From positions 6,936,142 to 7,000,141 of the forward strand of contig NC_085111.1 of assembly GCF_030269925.1 (NCBI RefSeq): 64,000 bases of DNA. The letters are read 5' to 3'. The DNA comes from Bombyx mori. Lineage: Eukaryota; Arthropoda; Insecta; Lepidoptera; Bombycidae. This document shows, piece after piece, positions 42,355 to 53,406 of the stretch. Under the pieces are notes generated by a model that was not told the DNA's origin, did not search any database, and saw only the letters and a program-made list of their open reading frames with translations. Each line of letters starts with the position of its first letter. The stretch's first letter is position 1. The position numbers were made by a program, and so were the translations under genes.

Positions 42355-43130
42355 TCAAAATTATCCGTATTACTTTTCTTAGCAATTTATTCATATTGTC
42401 AATCATGTCAATAATACTATATAGGTAAGATTTACTACTGGTAGTACCTATATTGGGCACGACCGTCTGCGGAGTAGGTACGCTATTTTGAGAGTTCAAT
42501 TTACTTCCCTTCCCTTATCCCTAATCACTTCTCAGAGGTGCCCTCATTATTGAGGATCTCTTCTCCAGTATTCTCTCTCTCATTATTTATGTCCACCTAT
42601 TCCTATCGTTTGTCTGATGGAGAGCTCCACTGACCGGCATTTCTAGCTTCAGAGTAGCCTGATCGCTTTGGACTTCGGTTTCCAGGCTTTTGCCGTTTCT
42701 TTAGCCGGTAACGACAAGCCTTTCCTAATTATCAGAGTTCCTGCGTGCTATGCAACCGAAATATTGCAGTACACAATGTATACGTACTCTATAGTTCTCT
42801 TAAAATATATGCATTTCTTCGGAACGTAGTTCAGGCAATTCTCAACATTAGTTGAATAATTGATTAAAAAACGGTTATGCCTTAAGGAATTTTTAGAAAT
42901 CACATTCAAAGTACACAAGTATCCATTAGTTGTTCCAGCAAACCAATTATTCCCACACCTGAATTAGAGTCTAAAGCTACAAGAAAAGTTTTTTTTAAAA
43001 CTGTCTCATTCGGCAAAGCTTGCTAAACTCTTAATAACTTCCGTTGGTGGTCCGCAAACATTCATCTCATTACAAAAAGCGGACTGTCGTATTCGCACGT
43101 GATTATAAAAACGTAGCACATCACTAGTCA
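42355..43130. other. Unique DNA, possibly decayed repeat
   Basis: The stretch 42430-42760 is richer in G+C and pyrimidine than the surroundings and may be an old LINE piece, but I cannot identify a domain. Confidence 0.35.
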
Positions 43131-43131
43131 A

Positions 43132-43437
43132 ATATTCGGAGCTGACATCGTGAAAGCTTGGTTGGTTAAAGACTGGCTGGCGGCGCGTGAAATCGACTTC
43201 ATCCGGCACGAAGACTGGCCCTCCTCCAGTCCAGATTTGAATCCGTTAGATTACAAGATATGGCGACAATTGGAGGAAAAGGCGTGCTCAAAGCCTCATC
43301 CCAATTTGGAGTCACTCAAGACATCCTTGATTAAGGCAGCCGCCGATATTGACATGGACCTCGTTCGTGCTGCGATAGACGACTGGCCGCGCAGATTGAA
43401 GGCCTGTATTCAAAATCACGGAGGTCATTTTGAATAA
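43132..43437 (+). pseudogene. Tc1/mariner-type transposase, C-terminal part (inverted)
   Basis: About 100 residues. The end of the catalytic core is present with the third acidic position in 'SSSPDLNPLDYKIW', then a helical tail ending 'QNHGGHFE' and stop. The second catalytic aspartate and its surroundings are missing. A terminal repeat lies about 100 bases downstream. It is on the opposite strand from its own N-terminal half and cannot be translated with it. Confidence 0.8.
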
Positions 43438-43573
43438 ACTTTAGTGTCATAAGAATCTATGTTTTGTTAAGTTCATTTTGGTATATGAATGGTTACATAA
43501 TGAATAAACTTGTTTCAATTATTTTACATTAAACATGTGACAGAATTTATGACCTGACTAGGTATATATATAC

Positions 43574-44162
43574 CTAGCCATACCATGAGCGAGGATGGAA
43601 AATGACCCCGTTGGACACACGGAATACGGTTGCTCGCTTCTTCACTACTGTGTGCGTACACCTTATCATTTTGTTTGTTGTAGCTCTCTTCTACGGTAAA
43701 TATTTTTTCATCCGAAAAAAGAATTTCCCGATATATTTTTCCCGCGTACCGCTTCAACAAAGCGCGGCATCTCTTCAGTCTCATGTCCATTAGACGAGCA
43801 TTCAAACGATGTCCTGTTTTTCTTCGATATGCCCGAAGCCCTCAGTCTTCATTTAACACCCTTTTCACCGTGGTTCTGCTTAACCCCATCTGAAGGGCCA
43901 ACAGTTTCTGCTTACGTTTGGGATTTCTTTGAATTCGCGCCTTCACAGCTTTTATCACTGCTGGAGTCCTAACAGACCGAGGGCGACCACTTCTTGACCT
44001 GTCATCTACACTAGAGTCTTCATTATATCGTTTGATGGTACGATAAACGAATCTTTTGGTTATATTAAAATTTTTCAGTATGTTAAAAATTTGAATTGGC
44101 GCGTAACCGCAACGATGCAATCCAATAACTGCAACACGCTCTTCTTTAAGCGTCCACTCCAT
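43574..44162 (-). pseudogene. Tc1/mariner-type transposase, N-terminal part
   Basis: From the ATG at 44162: helix-turn-helix DNA-binding domain ('HRCGYAPIQIFNILKNF'), a basic 'RSGRPRSVRTP' linker and a second helix domain to about 43842, then a stop. The next frame (43805 down) carries 'REILFSDEKIFTVEE', the first catalytic aspartate, and 'SSLMVW' just before the inversion junction. A frame break near 43840 separates the DNA-binding and catalytic parts. Dead. Confidence 0.8.
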
Positions 44163-44432
44163 ATTTAAAAATGAGTAAAATTCTAAAAGTATACATTTTT
44201 ATTTTCATGAACAATTCGAAATTCGAATTCAATAAACTTTTTTGTGGCCAGCATTCTAAAAGAAAAGTATTTACTGTGTGACAATACTTATGACCTGACT
44301 AGTTATATATATGTTGTTTTGAATAAAAATCAAAGCATTCATTAGTAAAATTTCAACCGCAGCCGACGGTAATCTCAAGAATAAGGAAGGCTACTATACA
44401 TTTACATAAATCTTTTCGCAGAGCAGTATTTA

Positions 44433-46451
44433 TTTTTTTTTTTTTTTTTTTTTTTTATGATTGAAGGATTACTGGTGGCCCGGAGGCCTTTCCAGTTTCA
44501 CCAGGACAGGTGGGCGAGCAAAGGCTCAGCCAGGAGGGGTGGGATTTGCTAACAGCTACCCGAGCGCCTCCGAAGGAGACCTAACAGCTCAAGAGCAGCT
44601 GCTTCGCGAATGAATCTACTACCGGATCGGAATCGCGACCCGCTGAGAAGATCCGGCGAGAAACTCAGCGAGCTGATTCATGGGTTAGGTTGCACGGCGA
44701 ACTCTTTGTCGAGTTCGACGAGTACGGTTACCGAGGTCCCTAAGCCTGCTCCTAGAGCTGAAGGCGTCTAGTGCGAAGGTTATTGGATCTGATGGATCCG
44801 TAAGGACGTGTCTAGGGCGTCGACGGTGACTGGCTCCTGCATGATCAGGATTCGGGGAGTAGTCAGCGGCGGCTACGATAAGGCGATTATCATGACGCAT
44901 AGCCTTATCGAAGTACCGTTCCGACGCTGACTTCATGTATTTCTGTATAGATTCGAGGCCCAGGTCGTCGTGTAGGTCAACGTTCCTCACGAACCACGGA
45001 GCTCCGACGGCTAACCTGCAAAAGCGGGATTGTAGAGATTGAAGGGTGTCTATGTGCGTGCGGGCCGCGTGAGCGAACACCACACTCGCGTAAGTCATGA
45101 CGGGCCTTATGCAAGTTTTGTAAAGTGTCACCTTGTTCCGAAGGGACATTTTACTCCGCTTACAAATCATGGGGTAGAGTCTACCGAGAATAAACGCGGC
45201 ACGGTCACGGACTGATTTTATATGCGGGCGGAATGTCATCGATGCATCCAGGGTAACGCCCAGGTACTTGACCTTCCTGGCCCAGGGTATGGATTGACTA
45301 AAGAGAGTAATCGGGGGTGTGAGATTCCTCCTCCTAATACGGGAGGAAATCCGTGTGGAGCTTCCCCTCTGAAAGAGCACCGCAGTACTTTTCGCTGGGT
45401 TGATGTCTATGCGCCATTTTCGGAACCACTGTCCTAGGGCTAGGGCTGCGCTCTGAAGCTTCTTCGCGATTAGGGACTTGTTTCTACTGGAATAGTAAAC
45501 AGTCGTGTCGTCGGCGAATAAAGCTAAATGGGTCGGCGGCGACCGGGGAATATCGTTAACGAATAAGCTAAATAGGAGGGGTGAGAGGACAGAGCCTTGC
45601 GGGACTCCAGCTGTGAGAGGTCGTGGGGAGGAGCGGGTTCCCTCGACTCGATATCGAAAAGAGCGGTTCGACAAGAAGTCCCGTATGATGAGCACGAGAC
45701 TATCCGGCACGCCCATGTTGAATAGTTTGAAAATCAAACCATTGTGCCAGACTTTGTCGAACGCTTTTGCGACGTCGAAGAAGAGAGCTCCCGTGTATAA
45801 CGGTTTTGGTCGATTAAGCCCCACAAGAATGTGCTCCGTGAGGCGGTGCACCTGTTGAACGCATGAGTGATTTGTACGGAATCCGAATTGTTCATCGATG
45901 AGAATGCCCTTGGATGAGACGAAGTCTCTGAGGCGTTTGTAGAGCAGACGCTCATACAGCTTGCCTAGAGACATGAGGAGGCTAATCGGGCGGTAGCTCG
46001 TCGGATGATTTTTTGGTTTACCGGGTTTATGTATGCCGATAACGTCCGCTTCTTTCCACACCGCGGGAAAGATACAGTTCGCCATAGCGGCATTGAAAAT
46101 AGATGCCAACATCACGATGAGTTGGACGGGTAGAAGTTTAATAACGCGGTTGGATATACCGTCGGAACCGGGAGCCTTGCGAGGACGTAGGTCTTTGATC
46201 AAGTCTTTAACTTCCATCGGGGTGACGGGTGGTAACACATCAGAGGGTGGCAAGGAAGCTCTGCGTTCTACCTCACTGTCTACTAATTCTACATGCACAG
46301 GGTCCACGGATTGAGTGCTGGGCGTGCACTGGGTTTGCAATGTATCGGCCAGCAGCTCTGCTTTTTCGTCATCATCGAACGCCGTGAGTCGGCCTGAGGG
46401 GCCTACGAGGGGGGGCATAGTTATTACCGTATCCGATTTGAGAGTACGAGC
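44433..46451 (-). mobile_element. Jockey-type LINE, 5'-truncated, second copy
   Basis: Same family as 11092-14062. A 24-base T-run (44433-44456), 3' UTR and open ORF2 run to the truncated 5' end. The flanking duplication 'gagcagtattta' lies at 44421-44432 and 46448-46459. The first four bases of the right copy (GAGC) also match the LINE itself, so the junction is ambiguous over 4 bases. The copy is nearly identical to the first, so both are young. Confidence 0.9.
44685..46451 (-). CDS. Jockey-type LINE ORF2, reverse transcriptase and C-terminus, 5' partial
   Basis: 577 residues from the first internal ATG (46418). The frame is open to the truncation. It has 'PRKAPGSDGI' near 79-88, 'FFDVAKAFDKVWH' near 213-225 and the catalytic FADD at 301-304, followed by thumb and C-terminal domain. 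The endonuclease domain is missing entirely. Against 11348-14062 there are only scattered substitutions plus a small in-frame deletion near the C-terminus ('SSNTRGRLRD' versus 'SSRSRLRD'). It cannot mobilise itself, but the frame is undamaged. Confidence 0.88.
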   Translation of the reverse strand, partial: ARTLKSDTVITMPPLVGPSGRLTAFDDDEKAELLADTLQTQCTPSTQSVDPVHVELVDSEVERRASLPPSDVLPPVTPMEVKDLIKDLRPRKAPGSDGISNRVIKLLPVQLIVMLASIFNAAMANCIFPAVWKEADVIGIHKPGKPKNHPTSYRPISLLMSLGKLYERLLYKRLRDFVSSKGILIDEQFGFRTNHSCVQQVHRLTEHILVGLNRPKPLYTGALFFDVAKAFDKVWHNGLIFKLFNMGVPDSLVLIIRDFLSNRSFRYRVEGTRSSPRPLTAGVPQGSVLSPLLFSLFVNDIPRSPPTHLALFADDTTVYYSSRNKSLIAKKLQSAALALGQWFRKWRIDINPAKSTAVLFQRGSSTRISSRIRRRNLTPPITLFSQSIPWARKVKYLGVTLDASMTFRPHIKSVRDRAAFILGRLYPMICKRSKMSLRNKVTLYKTCIRPVMTYASVVFAHAARTHIDTLQSLQSRFCRLAVGAPWFVRNVDLHDDLGLESIQKYMKSASERYFDKAMRHDNRLIVAAADYSPNPDHAGASHRRRPRHVLTDPSDPITFALDAFSSRSRLRDLGNRTRRTRQRVRRAT

Positions 46452-46459
46452 AGTATTTA

Positions 46460-48987
46460 ACGCCGGTGCGAATGGTTCTCCATTATTTACTTTAGCTAAC
46501 GCGTTGCTTCTCTCTACAAATATTTACTTCTTAGCGAGAAACCTGACTTCACCCATGGGTGCTCTAATAAACTTTTCTATTGTACTCCGCGGCTCAATTA
46601 TGAGTAGTAAATGTTTTTACTTTCTCCAAGTGATGCGCCTTTTAGTCCTGATGTGGGGTTAGCAGGTTCCGCAATTGTACTCTAAGAAAAGAAATTACAA
46701 AATTAATTATCTTAAAGAAGAGTGTGCTTTATTGAACACGAATATAAAATAAACCGATGCAAAACATTAAATACAAAAATGCAATGACGGTCTAATCGGA
46801 TAAGACGGATAAGAATCTTCTAAGGAAAACAAAAATCAACGGTGTATTTATCAATAAAAAAAATAAAATATATGTTAGGTCTTTGCCTACGAAATTTTCA
46901 TTTAGCATATAAAGAATTTAAGCTATTTTTTTTTAGATCAAAACTTCCACGTCGGAAGCGTTTCTTACCAATAACGAGACGTGCATTCGCTTGTAGTGTT
47001 CACTACGTACGTGTTATTAATGTTCTAAACCGTTTACGTAACGTTGCTACCACAAAATATACAAGTTTAGTGAAAACGAAACACTAAACAATAAACAAAT
47101 GACAGAATTTTAAAATAGAATTCCATATTTTTTTAATAAAATTAATTTGAATTTAGAATTTATTGTCATAAGTTACATTTGAAATGGCCAGTATCGTAAA
47201 ACAGCAATTTCATAGGTAAAGAAAAAAACGTTAGCTGATAACCTAAAAGTTTCAGTTTTAATTATGAAATATTTATATTTATTATGTTTCATTTGATCGT
47301 TGTTACGGCTTTGTGTGTACTATTGTTTACCTGTATACGTCTAAGATACAGAATATGCTTCCGCATACATTTTTGTTTTAAATTCATTGTTTCAGTCTTT
47401 ATAATATCGATGAATAATCGATACCGATTATATAACCGATGTTATTCCTGCCCCACTAGCGTCGTTCGCTCAATTCTTATTGAGAGTAGCTACAATCTGT
47501 ATTTATGATGCTCCGGTATAATTAATTAATATAGAGTGTACAATTTTATATTTTTAATATAAATTTAGTATTACTCGGCTTTTATCATTTTTTATTTCGA
47601 GTAACAATATTTTTAATAATGTTGGCCGATGTTGAGGGATATTTTTTCACAATAATAGATCTTAAATATAGTTATTTTAAAAGTTTTTAAATCAACTATA
47701 CAATATAGTACCATTACGAAATTCTTGTTCAATTAACAGACTAGATTCAATGTTTTTACTAATTGGCATTCTATTAAAGATTTTAAAGAAGGCCGGTGAG
47801 ATACTTTCGTTTTTTTCGAGACAGACGTAACTAGGTTGAAAAATATTAATATAATAGAAGCTGAAGATTTTCTTCGGGCTTTGAATGTACGACCAACCAT
47901 TTAGGCCATATCAAATAATACATTCAACCAGTAATGCTATTAACACTTTAGATACTTTATTATGACCTTATACAGTAGCTCTGTAGTAAAATACTCAAAC
48001 GCAAAACATGCAAAAAAAGTTACGTGATTAATGTAGATCGAACTTTCCCTTTAAACCATATTTTTTTAAACAAAAAATCAAACGCAACATGCACGTGCTA
48101 CCATTTCAATACCTATTCCACAAGTTTATAATTATAGAAAACCAAACAGACAATAAATTAAAAGTAAATATTGGTATATTTTCACGAAATCTTGTTCACT
48201 GGTTCATGTAGAACATGGAAAAAGTCCCGTTTAAAAATTCAAAATCGACATTGGCGTTTCAGAATTTTTCTATCGTAATTCAAATATTATTCTGGCAGAA
48301 TAATGACGTCAGAGTTTATTGAAAAGGAAAGTTGCAAACGCCAGGTGCTCCTGCCATCTGTCGTGCGAGTTACGCTAGCTAATTCTCGTTTCATTTTCGT
48401 TACGATGACGAAAATAATTACATTGAAACAGGAAGTGTGGATCTTTGTTCTTGTCTAAGTATAATAATCACCTTATTGTCGAACAAATAATAAATTAACA
48501 GCGACAATCAAGAAATCGATATCAACATTAAATTTATTTGTAAAGGCTTCATAAAAATTTCAAAATTTCGCCACGCGTCGTAACTTTGAGATGCTCAGAC
48601 AACAAACTATGCAGCGTATTCTACAACTAGTAATAGTTGAAGGCTGACTGTTCAATAGCAAATACCGAATCCATCTGAACTTGTACATTTTCTTATTCTT
48701 CGTATTTAAATTAATATGTTTTCGATACTTCGTACGATCCATCTATTTTACCCTTAGTAAACGAAGAGCTCTCACGCTGGACGTTGACAAACAGTTCGTC
48801 GATTCCCATGAAAACGCTCAAATACATCATCACAGTTGACAGAGCAGTGCTACGGTCCACGAACTACGATATTTTATTTCTACCACGCTTCCTTTATACT
48901 TCGCAAATGATTGATATTGAAAAATCGTATTTGGCAATAGATTGCCTTCAATGAAACATTTATGTATTTGTGCACGTATTATTATGT
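46460..48987. other. 2.5 kb unique A+T-rich DNA
   Basis: No gene recognised. Open frames at 46842-47087 (+), 47284-47508 (+) and 48560-48742 (-) have no motif that I know. Confidence 0.45.
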
Positions 48988-49114
48988 ACCGGTCTTTGTG
49001 GCGTGGCTTGGGGGAGGCCTATGTCCAGCAGTGGACGTCTATGGGCTGATAAGAAGTATGTATTGGTAAATTCTATATCAGAGTCGTTGCTGTTATGAAC
49101 TATTAAGGAATACC
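48988..49114 (+). repeat. RTE-type LINE terminal fragment, copy 1
   Basis: The plus strand reads 'WRGLGEAYVQQWTSMG' then a stop at about 49038-49053, which I recognise as the very end of RTE-type LINE ORF2 proteins. The next 60 bases are shared with copy 2 at 49708. An A-rich run follows at 49131-49150. Confidence 0.6.
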
Positions 49115-49707
49115 AGGGAATTCGCGTACCAAAAAAAAAAGAAAAAATAAACAAAGGCTAGTTGATTATACGTAGAGGCGGCTCAAAGCGTTGGCGTGTA
49201 TTTACTGACAATAGAAATTATTCCCCTCTAAGTATTGTGTGAATGTAAAAATATACGTGGAGCTGTGACGTTGAGTGATGCGTTCCCGCGGGTTCCGCAT
49301 TGTCTGCCGACTGAAAGAGATTGCACAATATGAAATACTTCAGTTTGAATCGCGAGTGCCTCATTGAATACGCAGTGGGTGCCGCAACGACTATTCTCCA
49401 ACTAAAATATTCATATCGATTTCAGAGAGCATTTAATGCATTTCGAACGTAGCTATCCAAAATGATTGCTTGAATATTTAATGTGGAGAATCCAGGTCAA
49501 AGTTCGTGCATTCATTGAAAACTTAATATCGAAAGCAGAAACGGTGTGATTGTTCTAAAATGTTGAAGTAGTAGCATGTGAGAACAAGACTGAATAATTT
49601 AAGGAATTTGGATTTTGACTCGGACAATTACAGTACTTGAATACTAACAAGCATTGTAACGAGATTTATTCACGTAAATAATTAAATTAAAACGATACTG
49701 AAGCAAG
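49115..49707. other. Unique DNA between two RTE-type fragments
   Basis: Nothing recognised. Confidence 0.45.
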
Positions 49708-49833
49708 ACCGGTCTTTGTGGCGAGGCTTGGGAGAGGCCTATGTCCAGCATGGACGTCTATGGGCTGATAAGAAGTATGTATTGGTAAATTCTATATCCG
49801 AGTCGTTGCTGTTAGGAACTACTAAGAAATACC
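49708..49833 (+). repeat. RTE-type LINE terminal fragment, copy 2
   Basis: A direct repeat of 48988-49114 at roughly 90% identity by eye. One base is missing in 'gtccagcatggacg', so the coding remnant is shifted. Both copies share the same non-coding extension. Confidence 0.65.
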
Positions 49834-49945
49834 GTCTGTGGGCTGGTTAGAAGAAGAATATACTGAAGTGAAAAGTAAGTGAAAAGTACTTTTTGGAATG
49901 TAATTGAAAATATGGAGTAGATACCCACGAGGCAACACTAGGACA

Positions 49946-50052
49946 TTTTATTCTAGACGCAGACGGGTGAACGAATTCACGTCCCGTCTAATGTTAAGTT
50001 AATACCGGAGCCCATAGACATGGCATCACAACGGGATTCCGCCACCAATAAG
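49946..50052 (-). repeat. Ancient Bm1-like SINE 3' end
   Basis: A decayed version of the minus-strand Bm1 tail: 'ttattctagacgcagacggg', 'taatgttaagtta', 'ccggagcccatagacat' and 'ccgccacc'. It lies back to back with the younger Bm1 at 50060. Confidence 0.55.
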
Positions 50053-50059
50053 TTTTAAA

Positions 50060-50459
50060 TCGTCGTGGCCTAAAGGATAAGACGTCCGTTGCGTTCGTAT
50101 CTAGCGATGCTACGGTGTTCGAATCCCGTAGGCGGGTACCAATGTTTCTAATAAAATACGTACTTGACAAATGTTCACGATTGACTTCCACGGTGAAGGA
50201 ATAACATCAAATCCGCAAAATTATAATTTGCGTAATTACTGGTAGTGGGACCTCTTGTGAGTCCGCACGGGTAGGTACCACCACCCAGCCTATTTCTGCC
50301 GTGAAGCAGTAATGCGTTTCGGTTTGAAGGGTGAGGCAGCCGTTATAACTATACTGAGACCTTAGAATTTATATCTCAAGGTGGGTGGCGCATTTACCTT
50401 GTAGATGTCTATGGGCCACTTAACACCAGGTGGTCTGTGAGCTCGTCTGCCCATCTAAA
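50060..50459 (+). mobile_element. Bm1-type SINE, near full length
   Basis: tRNA-like head with A-box and B-box, body, and 3' end at 'cccatctaaacacc'. Two small internal deletions are visible ('aacatcaaatccgc' lacking 'gtgtaataaaaatc', and 'gggccactt' lacking 'tccagtaa'). The usual A-tail is missing. Confidence 0.88.
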
Positions 50460-51539
50460 CACCTTACGAAGGCATATGGTGAAAAGTCTAATTTTAGTGT
50501 CAAATCAATTATAGGATTGACACATTGGTACGAAAGACAATGGAGACAATGTTACAATAATAATTATAATTATTATGTATAACTACCGTTCTGCCCTTCA
50601 AATGAGCATACGTGACTGTTTCCGCGTTTAATCGTACTACGCGATGCTCTTTATTTTACAAAGAGTACTTTGCACAGAGAGTGAGTCTGGCTGTCCAACG
50701 AGGCAACGTAGCCAGTATCTTGGGGACTGTGCCTCCTTCAAGCGCGTTGGAAGATCTGTTCTACTGTGTGGGTTGAGTTATGTTAAATTATTTTGATTTG
50801 ACTTTTTGTTAATAAACGAGATAAAAATTTTACACAGAAGTTGTTTATAATGAACCAATACAAACTATAATGCAGATTATGTTTGCAGAAAAAATAGTGG
50901 CTACATGCGAAATTTGAAGACTTGCGTAAACGCGTCGCTTGGTATTAGGTATCTATCTGGTTGGAATACAATGGGCATCTGATATTTTAGATTACGAAAC
51001 CTTCGCTAATACACAATTTAGAATAACCTTATACTTAATAATTATTTAGTCGATCACATTAAAATCATCTCATTTTTCTAAATTTCATCGACATCAAAAT
51101 CTAATTTGTTCATACTTTATATTGGTGCTTACATATTGATTAGAGTCGGCGTAGCATATTTTTGAATTTTTCGTCCATTCTCTGAAACTTAATTTAGAGT
51201 TAGGTATGAAACTTTTTCATTTTTTCGATAATCTTGATCTTAATTGATGTTAAACAAATACCTAATGTTTTTAGAGTTAGTGATAACTAGAAGTTCCAGA
51301 TTATGATGAAGTTCATACTGTGTATAAATTAGGTGCTTTGATCACTTACATCAAAAGTTAATACTGTTTAATTTCATTTCATTTTGTTGACAGAAGTTAT
51401 AAGTTCAGAAATTTCTATCCAACTGACCAGAAGTTTTTTTTTTTTATTACTGTAAGTTGTTACTTTAGCAAAATCAGGTTACATACAGCCAAGCTAATGG
51501 CTTCAAAATCTTTTCTCATATTTAATATCTGCAAAAATC
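50460..51539. other. Unique A+T-rich DNA
   Basis: No gene or repeat recognised. Confidence 0.45.
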
Positions 51540-51552
51540 AAAGCAATTTTGT

Positions 51553-51766
51553 TTAACCCTCAGCAACAGCCCACTGAGTTTCTCGCCGGATCTTCTCAAT
51601 GGGTCGCGTTTTCGATCCGGTGGTAGATTCTGCGAATCACGGCTGTTTCTAAGGTTCGTGTTAGCAACGTCGTCAGGTTTGAGCTCCGTGAGCTCACCTA
51701 CTAGTTAAGGTTACGCTGAAATAGCCTCTCAAGGCTCTCAGCTAGGTAGGAAAAAAAAAGAATAAA
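51553..51766 (+). mobile_element. LINE 3' UTR, severely 5'-truncated
   Basis: Begins like the 3' UTR of the Jockey-type LINE ('ctgagtttctcgccggatct') but continues with a different tail ('gtttgagctccgtgagctca', 'aaggttacgctgaaatagcc') and an A-rich end, so it belongs to a related subfamily. A perfect 13-base duplication 'aaagcaattttgt' lies at 51540-51552 and 51767-51779. Confidence 0.85.
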
Positions 51767-51779
51767 AAAGCAATTTTGT

Positions 51780-52373
51780 AATATTAAAAGATACTTTGAA
51801 AAAAAAAAACTCTATCTAATCAAGTTGCTACTTTAACACAAACCCACATTTTACAGCAGCACCCTAGATCATTTCGCTTTGTTAACGAGTGATAGATAAA
51901 CTTTTTCTTCAATTAGTGGTCCCTGAAGTTTGTACCACTATTTACACGTTCGCAACACCAGCGTTCGTTCCCAAGCTGTTTACACACTTGAAACTTCATT
52001 CATTCGCTCGTTCATTGACTTCGTGTGTGGCGCCTTGAATAGAATACATCGTGGTAAAACGTTTCCGTAGTTCTGAGAAAGGAAATATTATACGGTAAGA
52101 GAATAAAGAAGTGTTTCTGTGAATAGAAATTCATATTTTGTTAAAGAGTTTCCCCCTGTAGGTACATGATACTTTTGACGTCTAAATCGTACTGTATTTT
52201 AAATTAGAGTGAATGTCTACCTGATGACCACTGATTAGAGTGGATTGAATAGGAATAATTCTCTAGGGAATTATTTTTTTATGAAATCTTTAAACAAATA
52301 TTATCTTTGGTAAGATTTTTTTTTTAATTTTCTGGTTTCAGACTGAGCGGAAGTAACTAGGTTTTATATATTA
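51780..52373. other. Unique A+T-rich DNA
   Basis: Nothing recognised. Confidence 0.45.
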
Positions 52374-52667
52374 CTAGCTGACCCGGCAGACTTCGTAGTG
52401 CCTCAATCGATAAATAAAAGACCTAAACTTTTGTGTAAAATAAACTTAAAACAAACAAAATTAATCCGTCCGACGGGGGACACATCAGAGGAAAAACAAA
52501 ATTGTTATTTTTATTTAATTCCGAGCATTTTTATATTTATCTATCTTTTAAACCTTCTCTGGACTTCCACAAATAATTCAAGACCAAAATTAGCCAAATC
52601 GGTCCAGCCGTTCTAGAGTTTTAGCGAGACTAACGAACAGCAATTCATTTTTATATATATAGATAGA
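52374..52667 (-). mobile_element. Helitron-like non-autonomous element (family shared with 58572 and 61399)
   Basis: Minus-strand copy: TC start after A near 52667, 'aatgaattgctgttcgttag', 'ctctagaacggctggaccga', and an end in '...acgaagtctgccgggtcag' with CTAG before T at 52374. The 72-codon frame at 52398-52616 lies wholly inside it and is not a gene. Confidence 0.7.
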
Positions 52668-53290
52668 TTTAAGATAGTTAGTTAACCGAGAATCGCTTCA
52701 CCGGCGCTTAGTACTGAAATAATGAAATAGTTTAGCCGTAGCTTTTGGATATCCGCACCGACAGATCTACCAAATTTTATCGAAGAAAATCGCACCAGTA
52801 CAATCAAAGGCTCACATCACATTATTTTCGAATATTCAATAAAAACTCAATCCATGTTAAATTAAATTCTTTTCATCCATTGGTGCAAATACAATTTATT
52901 TTCACGTTTGGAATGAAATGTAACAGCTTACGATCGGCGCCGAGAAATCTCGTAGAACCTCTACGTATTGGTTCAAGTGGAAATAATCTCTGCTGTGGAG
53001 CGGTTTATTAAGTTTGCAATATCGCTGCGGCCTGCGGACTGCTGGTACCCTGGTACTCCGCCACTCTCAAATTGTTTTACAAATAAAAAAGAGGAGTCTG
53101 AAAGAAGCCTTGCAAAAGATGTTTTTTTTTATTTATGACTTTTAATTGCGACTATTACATATCGAAGACCATAAATATCATAATTTTAATGCCATTGATC
53201 CATCTTGATTGTATGTATATCGGATGTCTCACTTTTCAAACCGGCATTGCTCCTACAACCTCCGTTAAACACTAACACTAACTAAACACT
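52668..53290. other. Unique DNA
   Basis: The 88-codon frame at 52745-53011 (+) has no recognised domain. Nothing else seen. Confidence 0.4.
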
Positions 53291-53406
53291 CATGGTAGAC
53301 AGCGGCTTCGTTCTGCCCCTGGCATTGCTGAAGTCTATGGGCGACGGTAACCACTCACCATCAGGTGGGCTGTATGCTCGTCTGTCTACAGGAGCAATAA
53401 AATAAA
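53291..53406 (+). repeat. Second short SINE-like family
   Basis: Plus-strand copy of the unit at 38868 and 60328: 'agcggcttcgttctgcccct', 'gaccatcaggtgggctgt'-like block and 'ggagcaataaaataaa' tail. Confidence 0.75.

Larger units (their letters stand above)
43131..44314. mobile_element. Rearranged Tc1/mariner-type transposon
   Basis: Two halves of one transposase gene lie tail to tail. The C-terminal half plus a terminal repeat is on the plus strand (about 43131-43573). The N-terminal half plus a terminal repeat is on the minus strand (about 43574-44314). The repeats 'gacagaatttatgacctgac' (43540) and 'acaatacttatgacctgact' (44281) read in the same direction instead of being inverted. The junction is the palindrome 'ctaggtatatatatacctag' at 43558-43577. 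Inversion of the 3' half of a minus-strand element explains all of this. Confidence 0.7.

Noticed and set aside
43141..43437. Independent plus-strand gene
   Set aside because: It is the C-terminal third of the Tc1/mariner-type transposase, and the next terminal repeat lies just downstream.
52398..52616. 72-codon plus-strand frame
   Set aside because: It lies completely inside a Helitron-like element and is not conserved as a frame in the copies at 58572 and 61399.
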